From the NCBI GenBank assembly GCA_009746045.1, contig RPFO01000436.1:1191627-1231126 (forward strand): a stretch of 39,500 nt of DNA, in the 5' to 3' direction. Below, one piece after another: positions 1 to 9,885 of the stretch. The DNA is from Mesostigma viride (taxonomy: Eukaryota; Streptophyta; Mesostigmatophyceae; Mesostigmatales; Mesostigmataceae). Both the position numbers and the translations under genes were made by a program. The notes beneath the pieces are model-generated. The model was not told the DNA's origin, ran no database searches, and saw only the letters and a list, made by a program, of their open reading frames with translations. The first letter of the stretch is position 1. Every line of letters begins with the position of its first letter.

Positions 1-167
1 AGGACAAAGGGGATGACCCGGTGGGGCCCCACATTGCCTTGATATATATAACGTATGTATATTCATTGAGAATGAAAAATTACGGAGGTGAGATTGGCAT
101 GCAACATAAGGAAAACCCGGAAAAGAAGAAGAACCCTGAAGAAAGTAATCTGACACAGACATCCAAT

Positions 168-603
168 GATCCTGGAGGAGCTCTGGCCCCCCAAGCCCAT
201 CACCACCACCTTGGCCGAATCATCCATCCGCTCCCTCCTTAACCCAAGGAGGCCCTCGAGCAGCTGGCACGTGGCCCCCATCGCTGCAGATGTGACAGCC
301 ATGGGCAGCACGCTGGCTGCCGATATCCCCCTCCTCTCCACCATCTCCACCGCCACCTCCACCCTCCTCGCCTCCTCGCCTCCTCCGCCGCCACCACCCC
401 CACCTCCGACGCCATCACCGCCCAGCTCCGCGACATCGACCAGCGCCTCAAGGCCGGACAACGCCATCGCCATCGAGTGCCTGCACAACACCGCAGGCAT
501 CACCGCCCAGGCGGGGTGAAGGACATTGCCGCCAAGCCAGCCTCCGCTGGCCCGGCTGGCGCTGCTACTTTCACCCATGCAGACCTGGGCGGACATGCTT
601 AAG
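168..603 (+). pseudogene. Decayed copy of a repeated, coiled-coil-like protein gene (copy A)
   Basis: The translation resembles the better-preserved minus-strand copy at 30445-31306. Shared stretches include LEELWPP, SSIRSLL, VAPIAADV, AMGSTL, STISTATSTLLASS, AITAQLRDIDQ and DIAAKPA. Homology starts abruptly at about 168 and stops at the same in-frame TAA as the other copy (about 603). Several small indels break the frame, for example around 243-270, in the proline-coding CCG run near 380-405, and at one extra G near 515. No single frame therefore covers it, and the 117-codon open frame at 166-519 is only part of it. I do not recognise the family. The alternating Ala/Leu/Ile/Thr pattern suggests an amphipathic helical protein, possibly transposon-encoded because it is repeated. 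The 5' half of the gene is missing. Confidence 0.6.
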
Positions 604-1868
604 CATCACACCACCTCCATCACCTCCGCCTGAATTAAGTGAAGTACACGGCAGGACTAGGAGCCCCCGAAAGTTGCATATCAGGGTCTCCAATGGCCTT
701 GGTGTCACATCTTGCGAATGTTGTCACTGTTGGCAGTTGCCAGTTGGTGTTGGTTGTTGCATGGTGCGGGTTGCAGATGTTCTAGGCACATCTAGTCCAA
801 TGTTGCTATGCCTGCAGTTACTCTTGCCATTATGAGTGTCCATGCGCCTTCAACCATCCCGCCACAATGCCAGCACCCTCCACCCCGCCAACCCCCACTC
901 GCCCCACTCCCCTGCCTGTTCCATACCCACCCCACCCACCCATATACATTACAGACATCCACATGCCGCTATCCATCCCCCCCTTACTACGGACCCCTCT
1001 CGCCCCCACACTGAGGTCCCCCACAACACTGTCACACCGCCCTCCTTCCCAAACCATACGCTGCCCTCCTCCCCAAACCATACGCTGCCCTCCTCCCCAA
1101 ACCATACGCTGACCCACCCGACCATCCACCTTGAGTCCCCCTAACCAACCTATGTGACTACTACCACCCTTCTGTATTCCCTCCACCCCCTTCCACACAA
1201 ACATCGCAAACCTGTCCCAAAACTACTATTCAATCGTCACCGACCCCAGCACAATGTCCCCACGCCACCCGCCTAACGGGGGGGGGTCCCCCACCACCAC
1301 CACCCACCCACCCTGGACACACCGACACAAGACCCTCGCACAGTGCCACCCCACTACCACACTCACCTCCCACTCATGCGCAACAGTATCACCTACGGTG
1401 TAGGCCACCCACGACTCCAATACCCCAGTGACCCACATTCACAGTGACCCCCTGCAAACTGAACCCACCATGACGCCCACAGACTGCACGTAACTCCACA
1501 GGATGCTCCACCCCCCCACCCCCACCCCCCGCATACCCCGCAGACGGCGGATCGGCGGGCGCATCGGCCGGGCGTCGGTGCCGGCCCGGGACATTGGACT
1601 TGGAGCCGCCTGCCACCACGATGGCTGGGGATCGGAGGCACCAACCGCCGCATCAGGGGATTACCCATGCTACCTGTTGTCTCAATCCACACGCCATTCC
1701 CTCCGCGGATACACTTGTGACTTGTGACGGCTTGCTAGGACGCACCAAGCAGCGTTCCGGCAGCGCGGGGGTGTCTGATGATGCAATAGTCCACGTAACA
1801 GTACCCTAGTACCATCCACCCGATATACTACTATATTATACCGGCCCTCGGCCACTAATAGACTCTAT
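604..1868. other. No gene seen; CA/CC-rich low-complexity DNA
   Basis: From about 800 to 1530 the plus strand is strongly C+A biased with long CCACCC-type runs, which gives opposite-strand open frames of biased composition (GGVVWG-like). None has recognisable domain character. A three-copy 24-bp repeat lies inside (listed separately). Confidence 0.6.
1039..1110. repeat. 24-bp tandem repeat, three copies
   Basis: Three adjacent 24-base units share the core CCCAAACCATACGCT. The units start at 1039, 1063 and 1087 and differ by a single C/T in the first. Confidence 0.9.
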
Positions 1869-1965
1869 GCGGCCCATAGTGCGGCGTGGGAAACAACTGA
1901 ACTGAACTGAACAGTGCGGCCCATGTGCGGCGTACGTGGGAAACAGATGAACTGAACTGAACAGT
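1869..1965. repeat. Two-copy ~48-bp tandem duplication ending in an AACTG microsatellite
   Basis: Copies at 1869-1915 and 1916-1965 both begin GCGGCCCAT, contain GTGCGGCGT and GTGGGAAACA, and end in AACTGAACTGAACAGT. The second copy has small indels. The GTGCGGCGTG core recurs at about 2798, 11825 and (reverse strand) 18064. Confidence 0.85.
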
Positions 1966-2074
1966 GCTGTAAGCGGAACCACAGGCAAGAATGCACCCTC
2001 TCTCCCACCGATTGCAGACTTGTAGATTTACCACCGTCAGACGGATGTGTGAATCCAACGGCCCGACTGACAGG

Positions 2075-2240
2075 TACACCCGAAAACCGCATAGATGGTA
2101 CCCGAACACCGCATAGATGGATCCCGAAAACCCGAAAAACCGCATAGATGGTACCCGAAAACCGATAGATGGATCCCGAAAACCCGAAAAACGGCATAGA
2201 TGGTACCCGAAAACCGCATAGATAGATGGATCCGAAAAAC
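2075..2240. repeat. Tandem repeat of ACCCGAAAACCGCATAGATGG-type units
   Basis: At least six imperfect units combine CCCGAAAA(C), CCGCATAGATGG and either GTACCCG or ATCCCG. Unit length varies because the CCCGAAAA block is sometimes doubled. On the minus strand it gives a repetitive open frame that I do not regard as a gene. Confidence 0.85.
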
Positions 2241-2511
2241 GCCGGACAGTCGCTGGAGAGCCCTGTCCAGTGGCCCGACATGCTGCATGCTGCATGCTAT
2301 CGAATCGCCCGGAGTACCGCACATGCTACATGGACCTTGCTACGGCGCGCCAGGAGGGGTTGGAGCCGTCGGCTGGGGACGGAGGAGGTGCCCCAACGCA
2401 ACTAAGGGGCAACGAGAAAACGGGAATAAATAGGGCGCACGCCGCATTGTATGTAGGTGATGATGTCGGGCGTAACGTACAAAAACTACTGGTCTTAGCC
2501 TACAAAAATTT

Positions 2512-2632
2512 GCGTCCCGGCAGATTGCCGGCCGGACTGGTCAACTCTGTACTTTTTAGTTGTTGCTAGCGTTCGCGTTCCTCCGGCAGGCTGCCGGCCT
2601 GACTGGTCCATTTTAGTTTTTGCTGGCATCCC
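2512..2632. repeat. ~68-bp direct duplication
   Basis: The segment beginning near 2512 (CGTCCCGGCAGATTGCCGG) is repeated in diverged form from about 2580. Both copies share CCGGCAG-TGCCGGCC, GACTGGTC and TTTTAGTT..TTGCT. No coding role is seen, and nothing else is recognised from 2241 to 2865. Confidence 0.65.
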
Positions 2633-2865
2633 TCATGTGGAGTCCCTGGCATACATAATCATAACACAAATCGATCATACAAATCGATCGCCTGATAACG
2701 CACTCCAAAACCAATGAATGATAGAATACCAACAATATGTTCGTGATGGCATGCTGTTCAGTGTCCTGGCCCTCGGCCGTCTCCAAATCTCAACTGCCCA
2801 TGTGCGGCGTGCGGCGTTGAGTTGAGTTGAGTTCAGTTTATTCCCGCGCCGGTGAACCGACAGGG

Positions 2866-2875
2866 TTATTGATAG
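2866..2875. repeat. Left target-site duplication TTATTGATAG
   Basis: This 10-bp sequence lies immediately outside the left end of the large inverted repeat. It is repeated in the same orientation at 11791-11800, immediately outside the right end. A direct repeat exactly abutting both ends of an inverted repeat is the signature of a transposition event. Confidence 0.92.
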
Positions 2876-4780
2876 GAGTTTTTGTAAACATCAGTCACTG
2901 ATTTCTTCAGACGATGCGCAAGGCTGGGATGCGCAAGGCTGGGAATGCGCAAGGCTGGGCGCGGCGCAGCGTGCGCAAGGCTGGCGTGCGCAAGGCTGGG
3001 GAGTGCGCGGGCGTAACAACGTTAAGGCAGGCCAGGCGCAGGCACGTAAAAACACGGGCGACGGGCCATGGGCCACGGGCCACGCGTCGGCCGTCGGCCC
3101 AGCCATTCCTGCATTTTAGGAACGTTGCCGGGCACAAAATTCAAATTCTGGTGCGGCATGGCTGCGGCAGCTACCTGGCCCGGGCTGGCCGACGTTGGCA
3201 TGGACGACTGTCAAGAAAGAGTTCATCTCGCTTGGGTAAGCTGCGGTTGTTTCGTCTGGGCGCTCTTCCCATTTTATTGCTAACGGGTCGATTTACTTAC
3301 CCAACGTTTCCATCCAGGGCAGAAATGCCAACGACTTTTCAGTCGGCCACTTCCATTTTTTACCCACTTCGAGTCGTAACGTCATCCAAGGAATACTTTA
3401 CCCTCTGTATTCCGGCCTGTCTCCTTCTATTTCGCAGGAACCCTTCGCTTCTGGTTGGCGTTCCTGCACTGCAGGCAGGCTGCAGTCTCTACCGCTGCAT
3501 TTTTTTGTAAGTACTTCGGTTGGGAAGTTCGTCTAACGTTTGGCCGCGTCTCTACACTGTGTTTCCGTCAGCAACGGGATGGAGGTCCGGTTTTTCATGA
3601 TCGGCAACCGTTTTGGTCACGTCATTTTCAGCAACACGCAACTGCCTCTGCCTTACACGCTGCGCTTTGTCGTCCTTCCGTCGGTTCGGGAAAGCTTCTT
3701 ACGTCTTTCCATTACATCATTACCGTCCAGGTAGTTTCTTACCATTTGCTTTCGGTCGGCAACGGGTCGGGAGCATATACAGTGGGTCATTATCCGCAAT
3801 GCAGCTTCCCCCCTGTTTTCCCCACAGGCTCTCCCTGTATTTCCTTGGGGAACATCTTTGGATTAGCTCCCGTGCATCAAACGTGCATCAAGAACACATT
3901 TTTTAGGGAGACTTTGGCTGTTCGTGGGATGGGAAGCACTACTGTGCCCATGTTTTCCACTGCTTGATCTTGACTGCATACCCCACGCACCTGTCACCCA
4001 CCTGACTTTTGCTAGTAGTTGCTGGATTTTTTCTTATAGCAGGTGCTGCGTGCTGGTGATTGACATTACGGTCGCCATTGCTTGCCAGTAATTCAAAGTT
4101 GCTTGAAATGGTCAGCATCACGGCCAAGTCTACGTTCAGATCCTGCTTGGAATTTGTGGCGGGCGTTTTCTGTATTGGATGAACGCCAGTTTTTGTGACA
4201 GTGTGATTGTGTATAGGAACAAGTTTGAAGCAACAGCACACGTAGCATATTCATACTCATATACATGCGCTTAATGTGAACGATGTAGCCTAGGGCGAAG
4301 AGCGTTGGTTTACACGACGACGTATTCAAAGTATAACTTCTGTAAACAAGTATCCATCTGCGTGTTTTAATTCATTTTGGCAGCCATGCATGTGCACAAG
4401 AGTACCAATTAATTATTCCTACACTAGGGGTCGATGTATTTAGCATTCACTTTGGCATTTACTGCGGCAATGCCATTACTCCGTGGCTCCCCAATGGGAC
4501 ATGTACTGTGTCTTGTTGTGTTGACAGCGTGTAATAAGTGTTGCAACGAACTAGGCAAGGGCTAATGGACTAAACTGTGAGGGGCAGCACATTGATTGCC
4601 GCATTGAAGCCAAGAATCATTTAGCACTCGCAGTTAGGTATCGCCATGATGCAGAGAAATTGTTGTGGCCTGACCACTTGAGGCAGTGAGACAAGGTTGG
4701 ATGCCCTCCCAATCAGTGTATAGGGGTTGAAGGTTGTTTTATTGCCACCCATGTGACGCAATATACGTGTGCTTGATGAG
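2876..4780 (+). repeat. Left terminal inverted repeat, outer arm
   Basis: The partner is 9886-11790 on the other strand. Reading the two arms against each other I find only three mismatches in ~1.9 kb, at about 3894, 4576 and 4755, so the arms are recent or homogenised. The arm carries subterminal tandem repeats and GC-rich DNA near the tip (2910-3110) and grades into AT-richer sequence. Open frames at 2914-3510 and 3455-3967 occur in both arms but overlap one another and look like no protein I know. Several GTAAG/CAG pairs (e.g. 3508 and 3570) could be splice sites of an untranslated transcript, which I cannot establish. Confidence 0.92.
2912..3010 (+). repeat. Subterminal tandem repeats of the left arm
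   Basis: Five close copies of a TGCGCAAGGCTGG unit spaced 14-26 bp apart begin about 36 bp inside the transposon tip; a shortened GTGCGCGGGCG follows. In Mutator-like and hAT elements, short subterminal repeats are commonly transposase-binding sites; that role is inferred here. Confidence 0.85.
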
Positions 4781-6190
4781 TGGATGGATGGATGGATGGA
4801 TGGATGGATGGATGGATGGATGGATGGATGGATGGATGGATGGATGGATGGATGGATGGATGGATGGATGGATGGATGGATGGATGGATGGATGGATGGA
4901 TGGATGGATGGATGGATGGATGGATGGATGGATGGATGGATGGATGGATGGATGGATGCATGGATGCATGGATGCATGGATGCATGGATGCATGGATGCA
5001 TGGATGCATGGATGCATGGATGCATGGATGCATGGATGCATGGATGCATGGATGCATGGATGCATGGATGCATGGATGCATGGATGCATGGATGCATGGA
5101 TGCATGGATGCATGGATGCATGGATGCATGGATGCATGGATGCATGGATGCATGGATGCATGGATGCATGGATGCATGGATGCATGGATGCATGGATGCA
5201 TGGATGCATGGATGCATGGATGCATGGATGCATGGATGCATGGATGCATGGATGCATGGATGCATGGATGCATGGATGCATGGATGCATGGATGCATGGA
5301 TGCATGGGTGCATGGGTGCATGGGTGCATGGATGCATGGGTGCATGGGTGCATGGGTGCATGGGTGCATGGGTGCATGGGTGCATGGGTGCATGGGTGCA
5401 TGGGTGCATGGGTGCATGGGTGCATGGGTGCATGGGTGCATGGGTGCATGGGTGCATGGGTGCATGGGTGCATGGGTGCATGGGTGCATGGGTGCATGGG
5501 TGCATGGGTGCATGGGCATGGGTGCATGGGTGCATGGGTGCATGGGTGCATGGGTGCATGGGTGCATGGGTGCATGGGTGCATGGGTGCATGGGTGCATG
5601 GGTGCATGGGTGCATGGGTGCATGGGTGCATGGATGCATGGATGCATGGATGCATGGATGCATGGATGGATGGATGCATGGATGCATGGATGCATGGATG
5701 CATGGATGCATGGATGCATGGATGCATGGATGCATGGATGCATGGATGCATGGATGCATGGATGCATGGATGCATGGATGCATGGATGCATGGATGCATG
5801 GATGCATGGATGCATGGATGCATGGATGCATGGATGCATGGATGGATGCATGGATGCATGGATGGATGGATGCATGGATGGATGGATGCATGGATGCATG
5901 GATGCATGGATGCATGGATGCATGGATGCATGGATGCATGGATGCATGGATGCATGGATGCATGGATGCATGGATGCATGGATGCATGGATGCATGGATG
6001 CATGGATGCATGGATGCAAGGATGCATGGATGCATGGATGCATGGATGCATGGATGCATGGATGCATGGATGCATGGATGCATGGATGCATGGATGCATG
6101 GATGCATGGATGCATGGATGCATGGATGCATGGATGCATGGATGCATGGATGCATGGATGCATGGATGCATGGATGGATGCATGGATGGA
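4781..6190. repeat. Left-arm tetra/octanucleotide minisatellite (1.41 kb)
   Basis: From the outside inward there are four blocks: pure ATGG from 4781 to about 4957; ATGCATGG to about 5305; GTGCATGG from about 5306 to 5632, with one ATGCATGG interruption near 5330 and a shortened unit near 5515; then ATGCATGG to 6190. The last block has ATGGATGG interruptions near 5662 and 5840-5885 and a single ATGCAAGG unit near 6018. No unit contains a stop in any frame, which produces six overlapping open frames of more than 400 codons; none is a gene. Confidence 0.97.
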
Positions 6191-6504
6191 TTATTGGCTA
6201 ACAAAGTAAGTGCTTGCGTGTCGTGCGCATGGTCATGTTAGTCCTCCTTGCCTCCCTATGAAACTAAGGGTTGAGAAAGCATGTTTGGGCTCGGCGGCTG
6301 CCATATCGTAGTGGCATGCGCACACGGGCTGTTGGGAGCCACGGGGAAGAGAATATGAGAAATCGGTTTAGCCAGTGCTTCGATTGCCAATTTGTAGCCA
6401 TCCACTAGGCTGCTGTTTAGAATGGTAGGTACTTTTACACACTTTATACAGACGTCCACTTAAGCTAAATTTGGACTAATTGAGCTCTGAGACATCATGG
6501 TGGT
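6191..6504 (+). repeat. Left inverted repeat, inner arm
   Basis: It pairs with 7206-7510 on the other strand. Unlike the outer arm, it differs from its partner by about a dozen substitutions plus a 6-bp indel (CAGTGC-type, near 6375), or roughly 4 percent. No gene is seen. Confidence 0.88.
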
Positions 6505-6565
6505 CCCGGTGCCCTTGGTGCACCTAGAGCAGGTGTAGTTTACATCCTACCCTTGCATCCAACAT

Positions 6566-6578
6566 AACCAGTCAATAT
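6566..6578. repeat. 13-bp target-site duplication, left copy (AACCAGTCAATAT)
   Basis: The identical 13-mer recurs in direct orientation at 6846-6858. It brackets the minus-strand retroelement whose AT-rich tail abuts this copy. Confidence 0.8.
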
Positions 6579-6845
6579 TAAATTAAAGTAAATTAAATTA
6601 TAACATGCCTCCGTGGGGAGATCATGTAGCACATATTCCATGATGGATGGGGTGGAGGGAGCCGCGTGAACGAACTATCCTAACTCTAAGCTATCTAGAA
6701 AATCCTAACTACACTACTCATCAAAACGCCTCCACCGCTTGGGGGGAGGGGGCTTGCCCACAGGGTCGGGCGTGTGCGCCTTGACAATCTTCTGCCACCG
6801 CTTCTTGCTCTGCATGGCAGTCCAAAGAGGAGAGAGGGAGTGAAA
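6579..6845 (-). mobile_element. Short retroelement with AATTT-type tail, nested in the foldback loop
   Basis: Read on the minus strand, the element starts with a pyrimidine-rich tract (CACTCCCTCTCTCC), passes a possible splice acceptor (GCCATGCAG), then a 28-codon frame beginning SKKRWQKIV and ending KRWRRFDE at a TAG. Next come GATAGCTTAGAGTTAG and the module GGAATATGTGCTACATGATC..CCACGGAGGCATGTTATAA, and it ends in a (TTTAA)n-like tail at 6579-6603. A 13-bp direct repeat flanks it, as expected of target-primed reverse transcription. A related plus-strand copy lies at 24572-24910. It may be a 5'-truncated LINE or an independent SINE-like unit; the coding-like 5' part favours truncation or capture of a gene end. 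Confidence 0.72.
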
Positions 6846-6858
6846 AACCAGTCAATAT
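6846..6858. repeat. 13-bp target-site duplication, right copy
   Basis: Direct repeat partner of 6566-6578. Confidence 0.8.
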
Positions 6859-7205
6859 AATTACTATTAACTGCACCAACATTGGTTTGCCCAAACAGGC
6901 ATCTGCCTCTTGCCACCCATGTAACCCCACCGGCCAAAGACATGTCTGAGTGCCAGATCCTTGCCCACCCCCGCCCACAACATCAACTGTCTTACTAGGT
7001 GATCTCAACCAATGTCATCAAGCAATAAAAAATAAAATGGTGTTCACCATGGCGTGAGTGTTGCCAAATGGAGGATCATGGCAGGTGTTTCTTGAATCCA
7101 TAATGGCCAAATCATAACATAAGTGAGGTGTCTACACAATATTGATATTGCATCCAACAAAAAATGACAGAATGAGAAAAGCTAGAAATGATCGTGTAGA
7201 CCGGC

Positions 7206-7510
7206 ACCACCATGATGTCTCAGAGCTCAATTAGTCCAAATTTAGCTTAAGTGGACGTCTGTATAAAGTGTGTAAAAGCACCTACCATTCTAAACAGCAG
7301 CTTAGTGGATGGCTACGAATTGGCAATCGAAGCTAACCCGATTTCTCATATTCTCTTCCCCGTGGCTCCCAACAGCCCGTGTGTGCATGTCACTACAATA
7401 TGGTAGCCGCCGAGCCCAAACCTGCTTTCTCAACCCTTAGTTTCATAGGGAGGCAAGGAGGACTAACATGACCATGCGCACGACACGCAACCACTCACTT
7501 TGTTAGCCAA
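7206..7510 (-). repeat. Right inverted repeat, inner arm
   Basis: Complementary to 6191-6504 with about a dozen mismatches and a 6-bp gap. No gene is seen. Confidence 0.88.
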
Positions 7511-9885
7511 TCATCCATCCATGCATCCATGCATCCATGCATCCATGCATCCATGCATCCATGCATCCATGCATCCATGCATCCATGCATCCATGCATCC
7601 ATGCATCCATGCATCCATGCATCCATGCATCCATGCATCCATGCATCCATGCATCCTTGCATCCATGCATCCATGCATCCATGCATCCATGCATCCATGC
7701 ATCCATGCATCCATGCATCCATCCATCCATCCATGCATCCATCCATCCATGCATCCATGCATCCATGCATCCATGCATCCATGCATCCATGCACCCATGC
7801 ACCCATGCACCCATGCACCCATGCACCCATGCACCCATGCACCCATGCACCCATGCACCCATGCACCCATGCACCCATGCACCCATGCACCCATGCACCC
7901 ATGCACCCATGCACCCATGCACCCATGCACCCATGCACCCATGCACCCATGCACCCATGCACCCATGCACCCATGCACCCATGCACCCATGCACCCATGC
8001 ACCCATGCACCCATGCACCCATGCATCCATGCATCCATGCATCCATGCATCCATGCATCCATGCATCCATGCATCCATGCATCCATGCATCCATGCATCC
8101 ATGCATCCATGCATCCATGCATCCATGCATCCATGCATCCATGCATCCATGCATCCATGCATCCATGCATCCATCCATGCATCCATGCATCCATGCATCC
8201 ATGCATCCATGCATCCATGCATCCATGCATCCATGCATCCATGCATCCATGCATCCATGCATCCATGCATCCATGCATCCATGCACCCATGCACCCATGC
8301 ACCCATGCACCCATGCACCCATGCACCCATGCACCCATGCACCCATGCACCCATGCACCCATGCACCCATGCACCCATGCACCCATGCACCCATGCACCC
8401 ATGCACCCATGCACCCATGCACCCATGCACCCATGCACCCATGCACCCATGCACCCATGCACCCATGCACCCATGCACCCATGCACCCATGCACCCATGC
8501 ATCCATGCATCCATGCATCCATGCATCCATGCATCCATGCATCCATGCATCCATGCATCCATGCATCCATGCATCCATGCATCCATGCATCCATGCATCC
8601 ATGCATCCATGCATCCATGCATCCATGCATCCATGCATCCATGCATCCATGCATCCATGCATCCATGCATCCATGCATCCATGCATCCATCCATCCATGC
8701 ATCCATGCATCCATGCATCCATGCATCCATGCATCCATGCATCCATGCATCCATGCATCCATGCATCCATGCATCCATGCATCCATGCATCCATGCATCC
8801 ATGCATCCATGCATCCATGCATCCATGCATCCATGCATCCATGCATCCATGCATCCATGCATCCATGCATCCATGCATCCATGCATCCATGCATCCATGC
8901 ATCCATGCATCCATGCATCCATGCATCCATGCATCCATGCATCCATGCATCCATGCATCCTTGCATCCATGCATCCATGCATCCATGCATCCATCCATCC
9001 ATGCATCCATCCATCCATGCATCCATGCATCCATGCATCCATGCATCCATGCATCCATGCACCCATGCACCCATGCACCCATGCACCCATGCACCCATGC
9101 ACCCATGCACCCATGCACCCATGCACCCATGCACCCATGCACCCATGCACCCATGCACCCATGCACCCATGCACCCATGCACCCATGCACCCATGCACCC
9201 ATGCACCCATGCACCCATGCACCCATGCACCCATGCACCCATGCATCCATGCATCCATGCATCCATGCATCCATGCATCCATGCATCCATGCATCCATGC
9301 ATCCATGCATCCATGCATCCATGCATCCATGCATCCATGCATCCATGCATCCATGCATCCATGCATCCATGCATCCATGCATCCATGCATCCATGCATCC
9401 ATGCATCCATGCATCCATGCATCCATGCATCCATGCATCCATGCATCCATGCATCCATGCATCCATGCATCCATGCATCCATGCATCCATGCATCCATGC
9501 ATCCATGCATCCATGCATCCATGCATCCATGCATCCATGCATCCATGCATCCATGCATCCATGCATCCATGCATCCATGCATCCATGCATCCATGCATCC
9601 ATGCATCCATGCATCCATGCATCCATGCATCCATGCATCCATGCATCCATGCATCCATCCATCCATCCATCCATCCATCCATCCATCCATCCATCCATCC
9701 ATCCATCCATCCATCCATCCATCCATCCATCCATCCATCCATCCATCCATCCATCCATCCATCCATCCATCCATCCATCCATCCATCCATCCATCCATCC
9801 ATCCATCCATCCATCCATCCATCCATCCATCCATCCATCCATCCATCCATCCATCCATCCATCCATCCATCCATCCATCCATCCA
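7511..9885. repeat. Right-arm minisatellite (2.38 kb)
   Basis: On the plus strand it is built from ATGCATCC, ATGCACCC and ATCC units, the complement of the left array. Approximate blocks are ATGCATCC to 7793, ATGCACCC to 8024, ATGCATCC to 8283, ATGCACCC to 8503, ATGCATCC to 9059, ATGCACCC to 9243, ATGCATCC to 9655 and pure ATCC to 9885. There are thus three ATGCACCC blocks where the left arm has one. A rare ATCCTTGC variant at 7657 and again at 8961, each followed by ATCC-run interruptions and then an ATGCACCC block, suggests duplication of a larger segment. The open frames of about 800 codons are artefacts. Confidence 0.97.

Larger units (their letters stand above)
6505..7205. other. Loop of the foldback element
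   Basis: This 701-bp unpaired centre holds three things. A copy of a dispersed ~55-bp module (GGTGCACC..GAGCAGGTGTAG..TTTACATCC..ACCCTTGCA) lies at about 6508-6560. A small minus-strand retroelement occupies 6579-6845, flanked by a 13-bp duplication. The remaining 6859-7205 is AT-rich sequence in which I recognise nothing. No transposase-like frame is present. Confidence 0.75.

Noticed and set aside
1869-2865. Subtelomeric location suggested by dense tandem repeats
   Set aside because: No telomere-type TTTAGGG or TTTTAGGG array is present.
2914-3967. 198- and 170-codon frames in the left arm (and mirror copies at 10699-11752)
   Set aside because: They overlap each other, start in tandem repeats and show no domain; their duplication merely reflects the inverted repeat.
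4781-6190. Possible CRISPR-like or centromeric array
   Set aside because: Units are 4-8 bp with no spacers; the array sits inside transposon arms with target duplications.
4621-6241. Six overlapping open frames of 470-527 codons (MHPCIHAS / WMDGWMDG type)
   Set aside because: They are translations of ATGG/ATGCATGG units that lack stops in all frames on both strands; they end as soon as the array does.
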